In this document: positions 54,168-63,369 of the stretch, in pieces | Layout: every line of letters begins with the position of its first letter | How positions within the stretch are numbered: the first letter of the stretch is position 1 | The notes under the pieces: model-generated | What the model was told of the DNA's origin: nothing | What the model saw: the letters and a program-made list of their open reading frames with translations, nothing else | The model's database searches: none | NCBI RefSeq assembly: GCF_022179325.1 | Contig: NZ_BPQQ01000036.1 | Location: forward strand, 1-64,000 | Origin: Methylobacterium isbiliense | GTDB lineage: Bacteria > Pseudomonadota > Alphaproteobacteria > Rhizobiales > Beijerinckiaceae | Length of the DNA: 64,000 nt | Direction: 5' to 3' | Program-made: the position numbers and the translations under genes

Positions 54168-55175
54168 ATGCCGTCGATCCCCACCACCATGCGTCAGGTT
54201 CGCTTCAACGGGGCCGGCGGTCCGGAGGTGATCGGGATCGAGACCGCCCCGGTGCCGAAGCCCGGGCCGGGGCAGGTGCTGATCGAGGTGGTGGCCGCGG
54301 GCGTGAACCGGCCCGACTGCCAGCAGCGCGCCGGCAAGTACCCGCCGCCGCCCGGTGCCACCGAGGTGCCCGGGCTCGAAGTGGGCGGGCGCATCGCGGC
54401 GCTCGGCGAGGGCGTCACCGGATTGGCCGTGGGCGACGAGGTCTGCGCCCTCGTCATCAGCGGCGGCTATGCCGAGTACAGCGTGGCGGATGCGGCCCTC
54501 TGCCTGCCCAGGCCCAAGCCCCTCTCCCTCACCGAGGCCGCGGGGCTGCCCGAGAACTACTACACGGTGTGGACCAACGTGTTCGAGCGCGGGCGCCTGC
54601 GCCGGGGCGAGCGCATCCTGGTGCATGGCGGGTCGAGCGGCATCGGCTATACGGCCATCCAGCTCGCCAAGCAGTTCGGCGCCACCGTCTACGCCACCGC
54701 GGGCTCGGCCGAGAAATGCGCCTTCTGCGAGCAGATGGGGGCGGATGCGGCCATCAACTACCGCGAGGCGGATTTCGCCGCGGAGGTGAAGCGGCTGACC
54801 GACGGGTCGGGCGTCGACGTGATCCTCGACATGGTCGGGGCGCCCTACCTGGAGCGCAACCTCGCCTCCCTGGCGCTCGAAGGCCGGCTCGTGGTCATCG
54901 CCTTCATGCAGGGCTTCAAGGCCGAATCCTTCAACATGACCCCGGTGATGATCCGGCGGCTCACGCTGACCGGCTCGACCCTGCGCCCGCGCACCGTGGC
55001 GCAGAAGGCGGCGATCGCCGAGGGCCTGCGCCGGGAGGTCTGGCCGCTGCTCGACGCCGGCACGCTCAAGACCGTCATCCACGCGACCTTCCCGCTGGAG
55101 CAGGCGCGGGAGGCCCACGCGCTGATGGAGTCGAGCGCGCATCTCGGCAAGATCATGCTGGTGACGGGGCGATAG
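54168..55175 (+). CDS. NAD(P)H-quinone oxidoreductase (zinc-free MDR, PIG3-like)
   Basis: This 335-residue protein is a quinone-oxidoreductase-type medium-chain dehydrogenase: GVNRPDCQQRAGKYPPPPGA near residue 50, GLEVGGRIAALG, and the NADPH-binding HGGSSGIGYTAIQLAK. No catalytic or structural zinc cysteine cluster is present. The YPPPPG and GGSSGIG motifs place it with PIG3/TIGR02824-type reductases of quinones. It follows upp by 83 bp and may or may not be co-transcribed. A repeat-free GCCACAGGAGCC ribosome site precedes the ATG. Confidence 0.9.
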   Translation: MPSIPTTMRQVRFNGAGGPEVIGIETAPVPKPGPGQVLIEVVAAGVNRPDCQQRAGKYPPPPGATEVPGLEVGGRIAALGEGVTGLAVGDEVCALVISGGYAEYSVADAALCLPRPKPLSLTEAAGLPENYYTVWTNVFERGRLRRGERILVHGGSSGIGYTAIQLAKQFGATVYATAGSAEKCAFCEQMGADAAINYREADFAAEVKRLTDGSGVDVILDMVGAPYLERNLASLALEGRLVVIAFMQGFKAESFNMTPVMIRRLTLTGSTLRPRTVAQKAAIAEGLRREVWPLLDAGTLKTVIHATFPLEQAREAHALMESSAHLGKIMLVTGR

Positions 55176-55273
55176 GTGCAGGGCTCTGCGGAGGAACCGT
55201 GGCCGACCGGCGGCCGTTGCCCGGGCAGACAACCGGGCGGCGTCCGCCGCCGGACCCACTCGGAGAGACCCGC

Positions 55274-55597
55274 ATGGCCGACAACCGCGCCCCGATCGAG
55301 ACCCCGACGGAAGCCCGCCAGGGTGCCAAGGGCAAGCCCGTCCTGTACGTGCTGCTCGGCAGCCTCGCGCTCCTCGCCATCGCCATGGTGGCGCTGCTGA
55401 GCTGGAACGGCAGCAACGCGCCGAAGGACTATGCCAGCCAGAGCCAGGACGCCTCGCGCGCCCAGATCACCGGCTCGGCCGACGGCAAGGGCAATGCCAG
55501 CAACCCGTCGGCGAACAGCGGCGGCGTCCCGGCCGGCAACCCGGCCTACCCGCAGCCCTCCGCGCCGGCCACCACCGGCTCGACCAACCAGCGCTGA
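55274..55597 (+). CDS. Small membrane-anchored protein, unknown
   Basis: This 107-residue protein has one hydrophobic helix (about 23-43, VLYVLLGSLALLAIAMVALL) followed by a Ser/Asn/Gly/Pro-rich, low-complexity periplasmic tail (QSQDASRAQITGSADGKGN, then GGVPAGNPAYPQPS). No family is recognised. The ATG follows GGAGAGACCCGC. A terminator-like hairpin lies just after its stop. It is probably a membrane-tethered periplasmic protein. Confidence 0.72.
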   Translation: MADNRAPIETPTEARQGAKGKPVLYVLLGSLALLAIAMVALLSWNGSNAPKDYASQSQDASRAQITGSADGKGNASNPSANSGGVPAGNPAYPQPSAPATTGSTNQR

Positions 55598-55610
55598 CGG
55601 GCCGACCCGG

Positions 55611-55638
55611 GGCTCCTCTCCCACCCGGGAGGGGAGCC
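55611..55638. terminator. Hairpin between convergent genes
   Basis: GGCTCCTCTCCC (55611-55622) pairs with GGGAGGGGAGCC (55627-55638) across ACCC, with one G-T wobble. It resembles the palindromes at 31766 and 37833 and can terminate both the small membrane protein gene and the convergent hbd operon; only a short T pair follows. Confidence 0.65.
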
Positions 55639-55645
55639 TTGAGCC

Positions 55646-56527
55646 TCAGCGGGTCGGGACCGGCTCCGGCCCGCGGTAATCGTAGAAGCCGCGCTTGCTC
55701 TTGCGGCCGAGCCAGCCCGCCTCGACGTATTTCACGAGGAGCGGGCAGGGGCGGTACTTCGAATCCGCCAAGCCCTCGTAGAGCACCTGCATGATCGACA
55801 GGCAGGTGTCGAGGCCGATGAAGTCGGCGAGCTGGAGCGGACCCATCGGGTGATTGGCGCCGAGCCGCATGGCGGTGTCGATCGAGTCGACCGAGCCCAC
55901 GCCCTCGTAGAGCGTGTAGATCGCCTCGTTGATCATCGGCAGCAGGATGCGGTTGACGATGAAGGCCGGGAAATCCTCCGACACCGTCACGGTCTTGCCG
56001 AGCCGGCTCACGAAGGCGCGGGCGGATTCGTAGGTCGGATCCTCGGTGGCGATGCCGCGGATCAGCTCGACGAGCTGCATCACCGGCACCGGATTCATGA
56101 AGTGGATGCCGATGAACCGCTCCGGACGGTCGGTCGAGGCGGCGAGCCGCGTGATCGAGATCGAGGAGGTGTTGGTCGCCACCATGGTCTCGGGGCGCAG
56201 GGACGGGCACAAAGCCGAGAAGATCTGGCGCTTGATGGCCTCGTCCTCGGTGGCCGCCTCGATGACGAGGTCGCACGGGCCGAAATCGTCGAAGCTCTCG
56301 ATCGGGGTGATGCGGGCGATGGCCTCCCGCCGCACGTCCTCCGAGAGCGTTCCCTTGGCGACCTGGCGCTGCAGGTTGCCGTTGACGGTGGCGAGGCCGT
56401 TCTTCAGCCGGTCGGGGTCGCGGTCGTTGAGCCGGACGTCGAGCCCGGCCACCGCGCAGACATGCGCGATGCCGCTGCCCATCTGGCCGGCGCCGATGAT
56501 CCCGACGGTCTTGATCTCGATGCCCAT
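55646..56527 (-). CDS. hbd: 3-hydroxybutyryl-CoA dehydrogenase
   Basis: The 293-residue enzyme oxidises 3-hydroxyacyl-CoA with NAD+. It has the N-terminal GIIGAGQMGSGIAHV nucleotide motif, NTSSISIT with the catalytic serine, and the catalytic pair His and Glu in RFIGIHFMNPVPVM and ELIRG. Together with the upstream etf genes it suits short-chain acyl-CoA oxidation, PHB turnover or the ethylmalonyl-CoA network of these organisms. ATG at 56527 is chosen; a GTG six codons upstream is possible. It is the last gene of the pduO-etfB-etfA-hbd run. Confidence 0.93.
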   Translation of the reverse strand: MGIEIKTVGIIGAGQMGSGIAHVCAVAGLDVRLNDRDPDRLKNGLATVNGNLQRQVAKGTLSEDVRREAIARITPIESFDDFGPCDLVIEAATEDEAIKRQIFSALCPSLRPETMVATNTSSISITRLAASTDRPERFIGIHFMNPVPVMQLVELIRGIATEDPTYESARAFVSRLGKTVTVSEDFPAFIVNRILLPMINEAIYTLYEGVGSVDSIDTAMRLGANHPMGPLQLADFIGLDTCLSIMQVLYEGLADSKYRPCPLLVKYVEAGWLGRKSKRGFYDYRGPEPVPTR

Positions 56528-56682
56528 GCCGCTGTCGCCCCGCACCGCGCGCCCGGACCCGGCTGGCCGCCGGGTCCCTTTCCTCGTCCCATCATCCTAC
56601 ACCGCATCGTGGGGCCGCGCCGTCTCAGAAGAGACGCATCGCGGCCCGGAATGCCCGAAGCCGGGCCGGATGCGGCGCAGGC

Positions 56683-57633
56683 TCAGCCCTTGGCCTTGGT
56701 GATCTCGGCCTGCAGCTCCGGCACGACCTGGAACAGGTCGCCGACGAGGCCGTAATCGGCCACCTGGAAGATCGGCGCCTCCTCGTCCTTGTTGATCGCC
56801 ACGATCACCTTGGAGTCCTTCATGCCCGCGAGGTGCTGGATCGCGCCCGAGATGCCCACCGCCACGTAGAGGTCGGGGGCCACCACCTTGCCGGTCTGGC
56901 CGACCTGCCAGTCGTTCGGCGCGTAGCCCGCATCCACCGCAGCCCGCGAGGCGCCGACCGCCGCGCCGAGAGCGTCGGCGAGCGGCTCGATCAGCTCCTT
57001 GAACTTCTCCGCCGAGCCAAGCGAGCGCCCACCGGAGACGATGAACTTGGCCGAGGCCAGCTCTGGCCGGTCGGACTTGGCGATCTCCTCGCCCTTGAAC
57101 GACGACTTCGCCTCCGGCGCGGCCGCGGCCGCCGCGGCCTCGACCGGGGCCGGCGATCCGCCCGCCTCCGCCGCCTTGAAGGCGGCGGTGCGCACCGTGA
57201 TCACCTTCTTCGCATCCCCCGCCTGCACTGTCTGGATCGCGTTGCCGGCGTAGATCGGCCGCTCGAAGGTGTCGGGCGAGACCACCTTGATGATGTCCGA
57301 GACCTGCGCGACGTCGAGCAGCGCCGCCACGCGCGGCAGCACGTTCTTGCCCTCGGTGGTCGCCGCCGCGATCACGACGTCGTAATTCGCCGCCAGCTCC
57401 GCCACCAGCGCGGCCGTCGGCTCGGCGAGCAGGTGGTCGAAGGCGGCATCCTCGGCCAGCAGCACCTTCTCGACCCCGTCGAGCGCCGCAGCGGCCTCGG
57501 CGGCCGGGCGGCTGCCCGCGCCGGTCACCAGGGCGTGGACGGGGCCGCCGATCTGCTTGGCGGCGGTGAGGGCCTTGAGGCTGGCATCCTTGGGCGCGCC
57601 GGCGGCGTGCTCGACGAGGAGGAGGGTGGCCAT
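56683..57633 (-). CDS. etfA: Electron transfer flavoprotein alpha subunit
   Basis: The 316-residue protein binds FAD and, with EtfB, carries electrons from acyl-CoA dehydrogenases to ETF-quinone oxidoreductase. The FAD domain motifs are [34 protein letters not shown] and [16 protein letters not shown] (partial), which are canonical EtfA sequences; the N-terminal domain starts [10 protein letters not shown]. It follows etfB by 29 bp. The gap of 155 bp to hbd is the widest in the operon. Confidence 0.96.
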   Translation of the reverse strand: MATLLLVEHAAGAPKDASLKALTAAKQIGGPVHALVTGAGSRPAAEAAAALDGVEKVLLAEDAAFDHLLAEPTAALVAELAANYDVVIAAATTEGKNVLPRVAALLDVAQVSDIIKVVSPDTFERPIYAGNAIQTVQAGDAKKVITVRTAAFKAAEAGGSPAPVEAAAAAAAPEAKSSFKGEEIAKSDRPELASAKFIVSGGRSLGSAEKFKELIEPLADALGAAVGASRAAVDAGYAPNDWQVGQTGKVVAPDLYVAVGISGAIQHLAGMKDSKVIVAINKDEEAPIFQVADYGLVGDLFQVVPELQAEITKAKG

Positions 57634-57662
57634 GGGATTGTCCTCGATCCGTGGGAGGCGCG

Positions 57663-58412
57663 TCAGAGGACGCCGGCCTCGACCTTCAGCTTGTTCACGA
57701 GTTCGGCCGCCGAGGCGACCTTCACGCCGGCCTGGCGTCCGCCGGGCTCGACGGTCTTGAGCACCTTCAGGCGCGGGGCCACGTCGACCCCGAGCGCCTC
57801 CGGCTCGACCGTGTCGAGGGGCTTCTTCTTGGCCTTCATGATATTGGGCAGGGAGGCGTAGCGCGGCTCGTTGAGGCGCAGGTCCGTGGTGATGATGGCG
57901 GGCAGCTGCAGCGCGAGCGTCTGCAGGCCGCCGTCGATCTCGCGGGTGACCTCGACCGCGCCCTCGCCGACCTCCAGCCTGTAGGCGAAGGTGCCCTGGG
58001 GCCAGCCCAGCAGGGCGGCGAGCATCTGGCCGGTCTGGTTCGAATCGTCGTCGATGGCCTGCTTGCCCAGGATGACGAGATCCGGGCTCTCCTTCTCCGC
58101 CAGCGCCTTGAGGAGCTTGGCGACGGCCAGCGGCTCCACCGCCGCGTCGGTCTTGACCAGGATGCCGCGGTCCGCGCCCATGGCGAGCGCGGTGCGGATG
58201 GTCTCCTGGGCCTGCTGCGGGCCGATCGAGACGGCGACGATCTCGGTGACCTTGCCCTTCTCCTTGAGGCGGATCGCCTCCTCGACAGCGATCTCGTCGA
58301 AGGGGTTCATCGACATCTTGACGTTGGCGAGTTCGACGCCCGAGCCGTCCGGCTTCACCCGGATCTTGACGTTGTAGTCAACGACCCGCTTCACGGGCAC
58401 CAGAACCTTCAT
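57663..58412 (-). CDS. etfB: Electron transfer flavoprotein beta subunit
   Basis: The 249-residue protein starts [19 protein letters not shown] and carries the AMP-binding/recognition region ([12 protein letters not shown]-like: [18 protein letters not shown]) and the conserved [15 protein letters not shown]. It pairs with EtfA in the cytoplasm. The ATG lies after a moderately spaced AAGGA. The short gap to etfA indicates co-transcription. Confidence 0.96.
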   Translation of the reverse strand: MKVLVPVKRVVDYNVKIRVKPDGSGVELANVKMSMNPFDEIAVEEAIRLKEKGKVTEIVAVSIGPQQAQETIRTALAMGADRGILVKTDAAVEPLAVAKLLKALAEKESPDLVILGKQAIDDDSNQTGQMLAALLGWPQGTFAYRLEVGEGAVEVTREIDGGLQTLALQLPAIITTDLRLNEPRYASLPNIMKAKKKPLDTVEPEALGVDVAPRLKVLKTVEPGGRQAGVKVASAAELVNKLKVEAGVL

Positions 58413-58565
58413 GATCGCCGAATCCTTCGTCGGGCGAGACGATCCCGCGCCCGCACGCGCCCCGCGCGCCCGGTCGCCGGCCATCCCTGTGAGGAGCAAG
58501 GTGGCGGACCGTAACGGCCGTTTTTTCGAATTGTCAACGCGGGCGCGGCCGGCCGCCCGGCAGGC

Positions 58566-59141
58566 TCACGCCCGGTTCTGGCCCGGCACCCAGAGGACGT
58601 CCGCCGCCCCGCCGTCATTCGCCACCCGCGCGGCGACGAACAGGAAGTCCGACAGGCGGTTGAGGTACTGGATCGCCACCGGAGAGACCCGCTCGGCGGG
58701 GTTGGCGGCCAGCGCCACGGCGAGGCGCTCGGCCCGGCGGCAGACCGTGCGGGCGAGGTGGAGGGAAGCGGCGGCCGGGCTGCCGCCCGGCAGCACGAAG
58801 GAGCGCAGCGGCTGCAGCCCGGCATTCAGGGCGTCGATCTCGCGCTCCACCCGCTCGACCTGCGCGGCGACGACGCGCAGGGGCTCGTAGGGCAGGGGCG
58901 CGTCGCCCTCCGGGGTCGCCAGATCGGCGCCGAGGTCGAACAGGTCGTTCTGGATGCGCGACAGCATCGCGTCGAGGTCGCCCGTCGTGTGCTGACGCGC
59001 CAGCCCGATGCAGGCGTTCGTCTCGTCGACGGTGCCGTAGGTCTCGATGCGCAGATCCGCCTTGGAGCGGCGCTCGCCGCTCGCCAGCGCGGTGGTGCCG
59101 GCATCGCCGGTGCGGGTGTAGATGCGGTTGAGGACGACCAC
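58566..59141 (-). CDS. pduO: ATP:cob(I)alamin adenosyltransferase (PduO type)
   Basis: The 191-residue enzyme makes adenosylcobalamin, needed by mutases such as methylmalonyl-CoA and ethylmalonyl-CoA mutase. Motifs are the N-terminal RIYTRTGDAGTTAL, GTVDETNACIGLAR, and the C-terminal RLSDFLFVAARVAN, all typical of PduO-type transferases. It stands at the head of a run pduO, etfB, etfA, hbd that is common in Hyphomicrobiales. The GTG/ATG choice gives MVVLNRIYTR at 59141. Confidence 0.95.
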   Translation of the reverse strand: MVVLNRIYTRTGDAGTTALASGERRSKADLRIETYGTVDETNACIGLARQHTTGDLDAMLSRIQNDLFDLGADLATPEGDAPLPYEPLRVVAAQVERVEREIDALNAGLQPLRSFVLPGGSPAAASLHLARTVCRRAERLAVALAANPAERVSPVAIQYLNRLSDFLFVAARVANDGGAADVLWVPGQNRA

Positions 59142-59203
59142 GTTCGGACCTCGTGCGGGCGTGACCCGGCCTCTCTACACCGGATCGGCCCGCGATTCTG
59201 TCC

Positions 59204-59794
59204 TCAGAACGTATAGGCGATCTTGCCGCCGTAATTGGTGAGGCCGCGGTTGGCCGCGCACAGGCCGGCATTCGACATGTGCTCGACGGTCGCCATCACG
59301 CTCCAGCGTTCGGTCAGGCGGAAGCCGACGGCGGCGGCCTCGCGGAAGAGCGGCGAGCAGCCGAGCGCGTTGAAGCCCGGCGGCACGAAGGCGCCCGGCC
59401 CGGTGGCGCCGTTGTGGAAGGCCGCGCCGAAGAAGCCCTCGACGAAGATCCGGTCAGTGATGTCGAAGGTCCAGGTGGCGCCGAGATAGGCGTAGCTGGT
59501 GCGGCCGCCCGTGTTGTAGCTGCCGCCGACGGTCGGGCGGGGCACGAAGGCGTTCCAGAACCGATCCTGCAACAGCACCGGCTTCGCGAGCAGCACCTCG
59601 AAGGCGACGTTGGCGGTGTTGCTCTCGTTGCTGCCCGGGTCCTGTACCGTGCCGCCGATCCGGAACTCGGAGACGATGCTGAGCGGCTGCACCGGCGGCC
59701 GGTAGACCGGCACGGGCGCCGGCGCATCGGCGGCCTGCGCCATCGGAACGGCCGACAGCAGGAGGGCGGCGAGGCTCGGGAGGAGGACGCGCAT
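59204..59794 (-). CDS. PagL-type lipid A 3-O-deacylase/acyloxyacyl hydrolase
   Basis: This 196-residue outer-membrane protein has a signal peptide (about 1-21), a beta-barrel pattern of alternating residues, and the PagL catalytic motif His172-x-Ser174 in VEHMSNAGLC, with a conserved NRGLTNYGGKIAYTF end. PagL removes the 3-O acyl chain of lipid A and alters envelope charge and immune recognition. It is a single gene between pduO and a secreted cysteine-rich protein gene. The divergent ATG gap and GGAGGA site support the start at 59794. Confidence 0.87.
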   Translation of the reverse strand: MRVLLPSLAALLLSAVPMAQAADAPAPVPVYRPPVQPLSIVSEFRIGGTVQDPGSNESNTANVAFEVLLAKPVLLQDRFWNAFVPRPTVGGSYNTGGRTSYAYLGATWTFDITDRIFVEGFFGAAFHNGATGPGAFVPPGFNALGCSPLFREAAAVGFRLTERWSVMATVEHMSNAGLCAANRGLTNYGGKIAYTF

Positions 59795-59964
59795 GAAGAC
59801 TGGAATTCCGGACGGCCGCAGCGGACCGACACCGGACGTTAACCGGGGCCATGGTCCCGCGTCTCCACGCTTCATCCTGCGCGGCCCCGAATCCCGCTCC
59901 CTGCGGCGGGACGGCCACAGTGCCGGACGAGACGCCCCGGCGGTGCCGGAGCGTCCCGGATCCC

Positions 59965-60633
59965 TCACTCCATCATGCTGAGGAGGTCGCCCACGCGCAT
60001 GTCGCGGATGGAATCGAGCGACATGCCGCCCATTCCCCCCATGCCGCCCATCATCCCGCCGATCTGGCGCATCCAGTAATTGGCCTCCCGCATCGCGGCG
60101 CGGTTGCCGCGCAGGCCGGGCAGCCCGGAGAACCCTCCGACACCGGCGGCGTAGCGTTGCGGCGTGTGCCGGACGGCGTACCGGCGCGGCACCGCATGGA
60201 CGACGGTGCGACGGCTCATCGGTCCGGCCATCACCGGCCGACGCGGCATCGCCTCGGCGTAGACGGGACGGCGCGGGGTCATCCGCGGCGAGACGCGGCG
60301 CTCCGCCACCACGACCCGGGACTCGCCCCGGCGTGCGTAAGCCGGGCGCGGCGCGACCGGGACCCGCTCGGCGACCCGCGGCGCGACGGGACGCGGCGTG
60401 GCGAGACGCTGCGCGGGCGCCCCCGTGCTCTCCATCACGGTGCGGCAGCCGGCGCTGAGGTTCGGCTTCTCCCGCCTCAGGCAGGCGGTGATCGCCCCGA
60501 CATTGGGGATGTGGGACGCACACAGGCGCCAGACATCCGGCGTGCAGGCGGCCCGCTGCGCGTCGGTGCCCTGCGCGTAGGCCGGGCCGGCCATCAGCAG
60601 CGTGACCGCCAGCAGGATCGGAGGTGCTTTCAT
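59965..60633 (-). CDS. Secreted cysteine-rich-repeat protein, unknown function
   Basis: The 222-residue protein has a signal peptide (ending AYAQG), then a single cysteine-rich segment with four cysteines (RAACTPDVWRLCASHIP, ITACLRREKPNLSAGCR) that resembles the GLG1-type cysteine-rich repeat. It is followed by an Arg/Pro-rich basic region with repeated RRP and a Met/Gly-rich C-terminus (GGMMGGMGGMGGM). Several such proteins occur in Methylobacterium-like bacteria; none has a known role. A GGAGGAAC site precedes the ATG. The composition suggests a nucleic-acid- or surface-binding periplasmic protein, without proof. Confidence 0.75.
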   Translation of the reverse strand: MKAPPILLAVTLLMAGPAYAQGTDAQRAACTPDVWRLCASHIPNVGAITACLRREKPNLSAGCRTVMESTGAPAQRLATPRPVAPRVAERVPVAPRPAYARRGESRVVVAERRVSPRMTPRRPVYAEAMPRRPVMAGPMSRRTVVHAVPRRYAVRHTPQRYAAGVGGFSGLPGLRGNRAAMREANYWMRQIGGMMGGMGGMGGMSLDSIRDMRVGDLLSMME

Positions 60634-60931
60634 GACGATGTTCCTCCAGGACGGAAGAAAGGGAGCTTCCGAGAGGAAGCTTCCTTGTCTCACCGCCGCG
60701 ACAGTCGAACGCAGTGTGGCGCCGCACTCCGGACAGTCGATCCGCGGGCGATGGGCAGAGAAATCTCGCACGATCGGTGCGCGCTGTCGCGGGGCGGGCG
60801 CCAGAGGCCGCAGCCGGGGGTGCGGTCCGCCTCCGCGGCAGGCGGCTCGGGTGTCCTGGAACGGGTCTGGAAGGGGGTGGGGAGAGGCGGGGTTCACGCC
60901 TCTCCCGCGATCGGTGCCGCGGTGGCCCGGC
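60634..60931. other. Intergenic region (298 bp) holding an acsA terminator-like hairpin
   Basis: On the minus strand this lies downstream of acsA and upstream of the cysteine-rich protein gene. Near the acsA stop, GGGAGAGGCG (60880-60889) pairs with CGCCTCTCCC (60897-60906), a 10-bp stem that could terminate acsA, though no U-run follows on that strand. GGAAGCTTCC is a small palindrome around 60675-60685. The remainder shows no gene. Confidence 0.55.
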
Positions 60932-62881
60932 TCAGCCGGCCCGGTTCTGCCGGTTCTCGATCAGATCGTCGACCACCCCCGGATCGGCCAGCGTCGAGGT
61001 GTCGCCCAGCGCCGAGAAGTCGTCCTCGGCGATCTTGCGCAGGATGCGGCGCATGATCTTGCCCGAGCGGGTCTTGGGCAGGCCCGGCGCGAACTGGATC
61101 AGGTCGGGCGAGGCGATCGGGCCGATGTCCTTGCGCACCCAGGCCACGAGTTCCTTGCGCAGCGCCTCGGACGGCTCCTCGCCCTGCATCAAGGTGACGT
61201 AGGCGTAGATGCCCTGGCCCTTGAGGCTGTGGGGGTAGCCCACCACCGCGGCCTCCGAGACCTTGGGGTGCGCGACCAGGGAGGATTCGACCTCCGCCGT
61301 GCCCATGCGGTGGCCCGAGACGTTGATCACGTCGTCGACGCGGCCGGTGATCCAGTAATAGCCGTCGTCGTCCCGGCGGCAGCCGTCGCCCGAGAAGTAG
61401 CGGCCCGGGAAGGTCGAGAAGTAGGTCTGCACGAAGCGCTCGTGGTCGCCCCACACGGTGCGCATCTGGCCCGGCCACGATTCGTCGATGCAGAGGTTGC
61501 CCTCGCAGGCGCCCTCCAGAACCTTGTTGTCGCCGTCGACCACAACAGGCTTCACGCCGAAGAACGGGCGCGTGGCCGAGCCGGGCTTCAGCGCCGTGGC
61601 CCCGGGCAGCGGGGTGATCAGGATGCCGCCGGTCTCGGTCTGCCACCACGTGTCGACGATCGGGCAGCGCTCGTCGCCGACGACCCGGTAGTACCATTCC
61701 CAGGCCTCCGGGTTGATCGGCTCGCCCACCGAGCCCAGCACCCGCAAGGTGGACCGCGAGGTCTTCTTCACCGGCTCCTCGCCCGCGCCCATCAGCGAGC
61801 GGATGGCGGTCGGGGCGGTGTAGAAGATCGTGACCTTGTGCTTGTCCACCACCTCCCAGAAGCGGGAGATCGACGGATAGGTCGGGATGCCCTCGAACAT
61901 CAGCGTCGTGGCGCCGTTCGCGAGCGGGCCGTAGACGATGTAGGAATGGCCCGTCACCCAGCCGACGTCGGCGGTGCACCAGTAGACGTCGCCCTCGTGG
62001 TAGTCGAAGACGTACTGGTGGGTCATGGAGGCGTAGACGAGATAGCCGCCGGTGGTGTGCACCACGCCCTTCGGCTGCCCGGTCGAGCCCGAGGTGTAGA
62101 GCAGGAAGAGCGGGTGCTCGGCCTCGACGTGCTCCGCCGGGCACTCGTCGGTGACCTCGCGGGCGGCGGCGTCATAGTAGACGTCGCGCACCGGATCCAT
62201 CTCGACCGCGCCGCCGGTGCGGCGGACCACGATGACGTGGTCGACGCTGTCGGCGGGAAGGCGCTGGATCGCCGCGTCGACGTTGGCCTTGAGCGGCACC
62301 TTGCGGCCGCCGCGCAGGCCCTCGTCAGCCGTGATGACGAGCTTCGAGTCGCAGCCCTGGATGCGGCCGGCGAGGGAATCGGGCGAGAAGCCGCCGAACA
62401 CCACCGAGTGGATCGCGCCGAGCCGGGCGCAGGCCAGCATCGCGAAGGCCGCCTCGGGGATCATCGGCAGGTAGATCGTCACCCGGTCGCCCTTGGAGAC
62501 GCCGCGGTTGCGCAGGACGTTGGCCATGCGGCAGACCTCCGCGTGCAGCTCGCGGTAGGTGATGCGGCGGGAATCGGCCGGATCGTCGCCCTCCCAGATG
62601 ATCGCCACTTGGTCGCCGCGGGTGGCGAGATGCCGGTCGATGCAGTTGTGGGCGACGTTCGTCACCCCGTCCTCGAACCAGCGGATCGAGACCTCGCCCG
62701 GCCCGAACGTGGCGTTCTTGACCTGCGTGTAGGGCTTGAACCAGTCGATGCGCCGGCCGTGCTCGCCCCAGAAGGCATCCGGGTCGCGGATCGACGCCTC
62801 GTACCACGCGCGGTACTTGGCGTCGTCGATGTGGGCCTGCTCCCGCACGGCGGCGGGCACCGCGACGATCCGCTGGTTCAT
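60932..62881 (-). CDS. acsA: Acetyl-CoA synthetase
   Basis: The 649-residue enzyme makes acetyl-CoA from acetate, ATP and CoA through acetyl-AMP. Marks are the ATP/AMP loop [28 protein letters not shown], the hinge-region [17 protein letters not shown] (partial) and the catalytic, acetylation-regulated Lys608 in TRSGKIMRR. It has the full family length, so it is complete. It is monocistronic by spacing; upstream 130 bp separate it from a small unknown gene. Regulation by lysine acetylation is known in homologues. Confidence 0.96.
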   Translation of the reverse strand: MNQRIVAVPAAVREQAHIDDAKYRAWYEASIRDPDAFWGEHGRRIDWFKPYTQVKNATFGPGEVSIRWFEDGVTNVAHNCIDRHLATRGDQVAIIWEGDDPADSRRITYRELHAEVCRMANVLRNRGVSKGDRVTIYLPMIPEAAFAMLACARLGAIHSVVFGGFSPDSLAGRIQGCDSKLVITADEGLRGGRKVPLKANVDAAIQRLPADSVDHVIVVRRTGGAVEMDPVRDVYYDAAAREVTDECPAEHVEAEHPLFLLYTSGSTGQPKGVVHTTGGYLVYASMTHQYVFDYHEGDVYWCTADVGWVTGHSYIVYGPLANGATTLMFEGIPTYPSISRFWEVVDKHKVTIFYTAPTAIRSLMGAGEEPVKKTSRSTLRVLGSVGEPINPEAWEWYYRVVGDERCPIVDTWWQTETGGILITPLPGATALKPGSATRPFFGVKPVVVDGDNKVLEGACEGNLCIDESWPGQMRTVWGDHERFVQTYFSTFPGRYFSGDGCRRDDDGYYWITGRVDDVINVSGHRMGTAEVESSLVAHPKVSEAAVVGYPHSLKGQGIYAYVTLMQGEEPSEALRKELVAWVRKDIGPIASPDLIQFAPGLPKTRSGKIMRRILRKIAEDDFSALGDTSTLADPGVVDDLIENRQNRAG

Positions 62882-63012
62882 GGCGCTCTCCCTCTCGCAG
62901 CTCCGCCCCGATCGTCGGTCGGGAGCCAGGAACGTTTGCGATGAGGTCTAACCAACGGGGCGATGGGGCCGCAACGGCTTCTTCCGTCTAACGCCGCTCC
63001 GGCCCCACGCCG

Positions 63013-63303
63013 TCAGTTGCAGCCGATGCAGATCCCGGTATCGACCTTGCGGTTGATGTCGCGGATCTTGTCCCGCTGGTCCTCCGACTGGCCCTCGCGG
63101 GGGCCGACGGCCGCGCCCGGGGGCTTGGTCTGGCCGGTCGCGGTGATGCTCCGGTTGACCGCACCAGTACTGCCGGGGTCGCCCGTCCGCGGGGAGGACG
63201 GGACGCCCGGGTCGGCGGTCTGCGCGGAGAGCGGCGCGGCCGCCAGCAGAGCGGCGGCCAGAATGGTCGGGAGGGTGAGGCTCGGCACTCGACGGGTTCG
63301 CAT
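63013..63303 (-). CDS. Small secreted protein with CxxC end
   Basis: This 96-residue exported protein has a signal peptide (LPTILAAALLAAAPLSAQ), a disordered Ser/Gly/Pro-rich middle, and a C-terminal DKIRDINRKVDTGICIGCN ending in Cys-x2-Cys. No family is recognised. The terminal CxxC might take part in redox or metal binding in the periplasm. ATG at 63303 is preceded by GGAGCCC; an in-frame ATG four codons upstream is possible. It lies between acsA and the MHS transporter on the same strand. Confidence 0.68.
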   Translation of the reverse strand: MRTRRVPSLTLPTILAAALLAAAPLSAQTADPGVPSSPRTGDPGSTGAVNRSITATGQTKPPGAAVGPREGQSEDQRDKIRDINRKVDTGICIGCN

Positions 63304-63369
63304 CGCGGGCTCCATCTGTTGCCGAGTCAACGCCCTTCCGCGGCCCAGGTTCAGGGCGGGCGCCTCGGC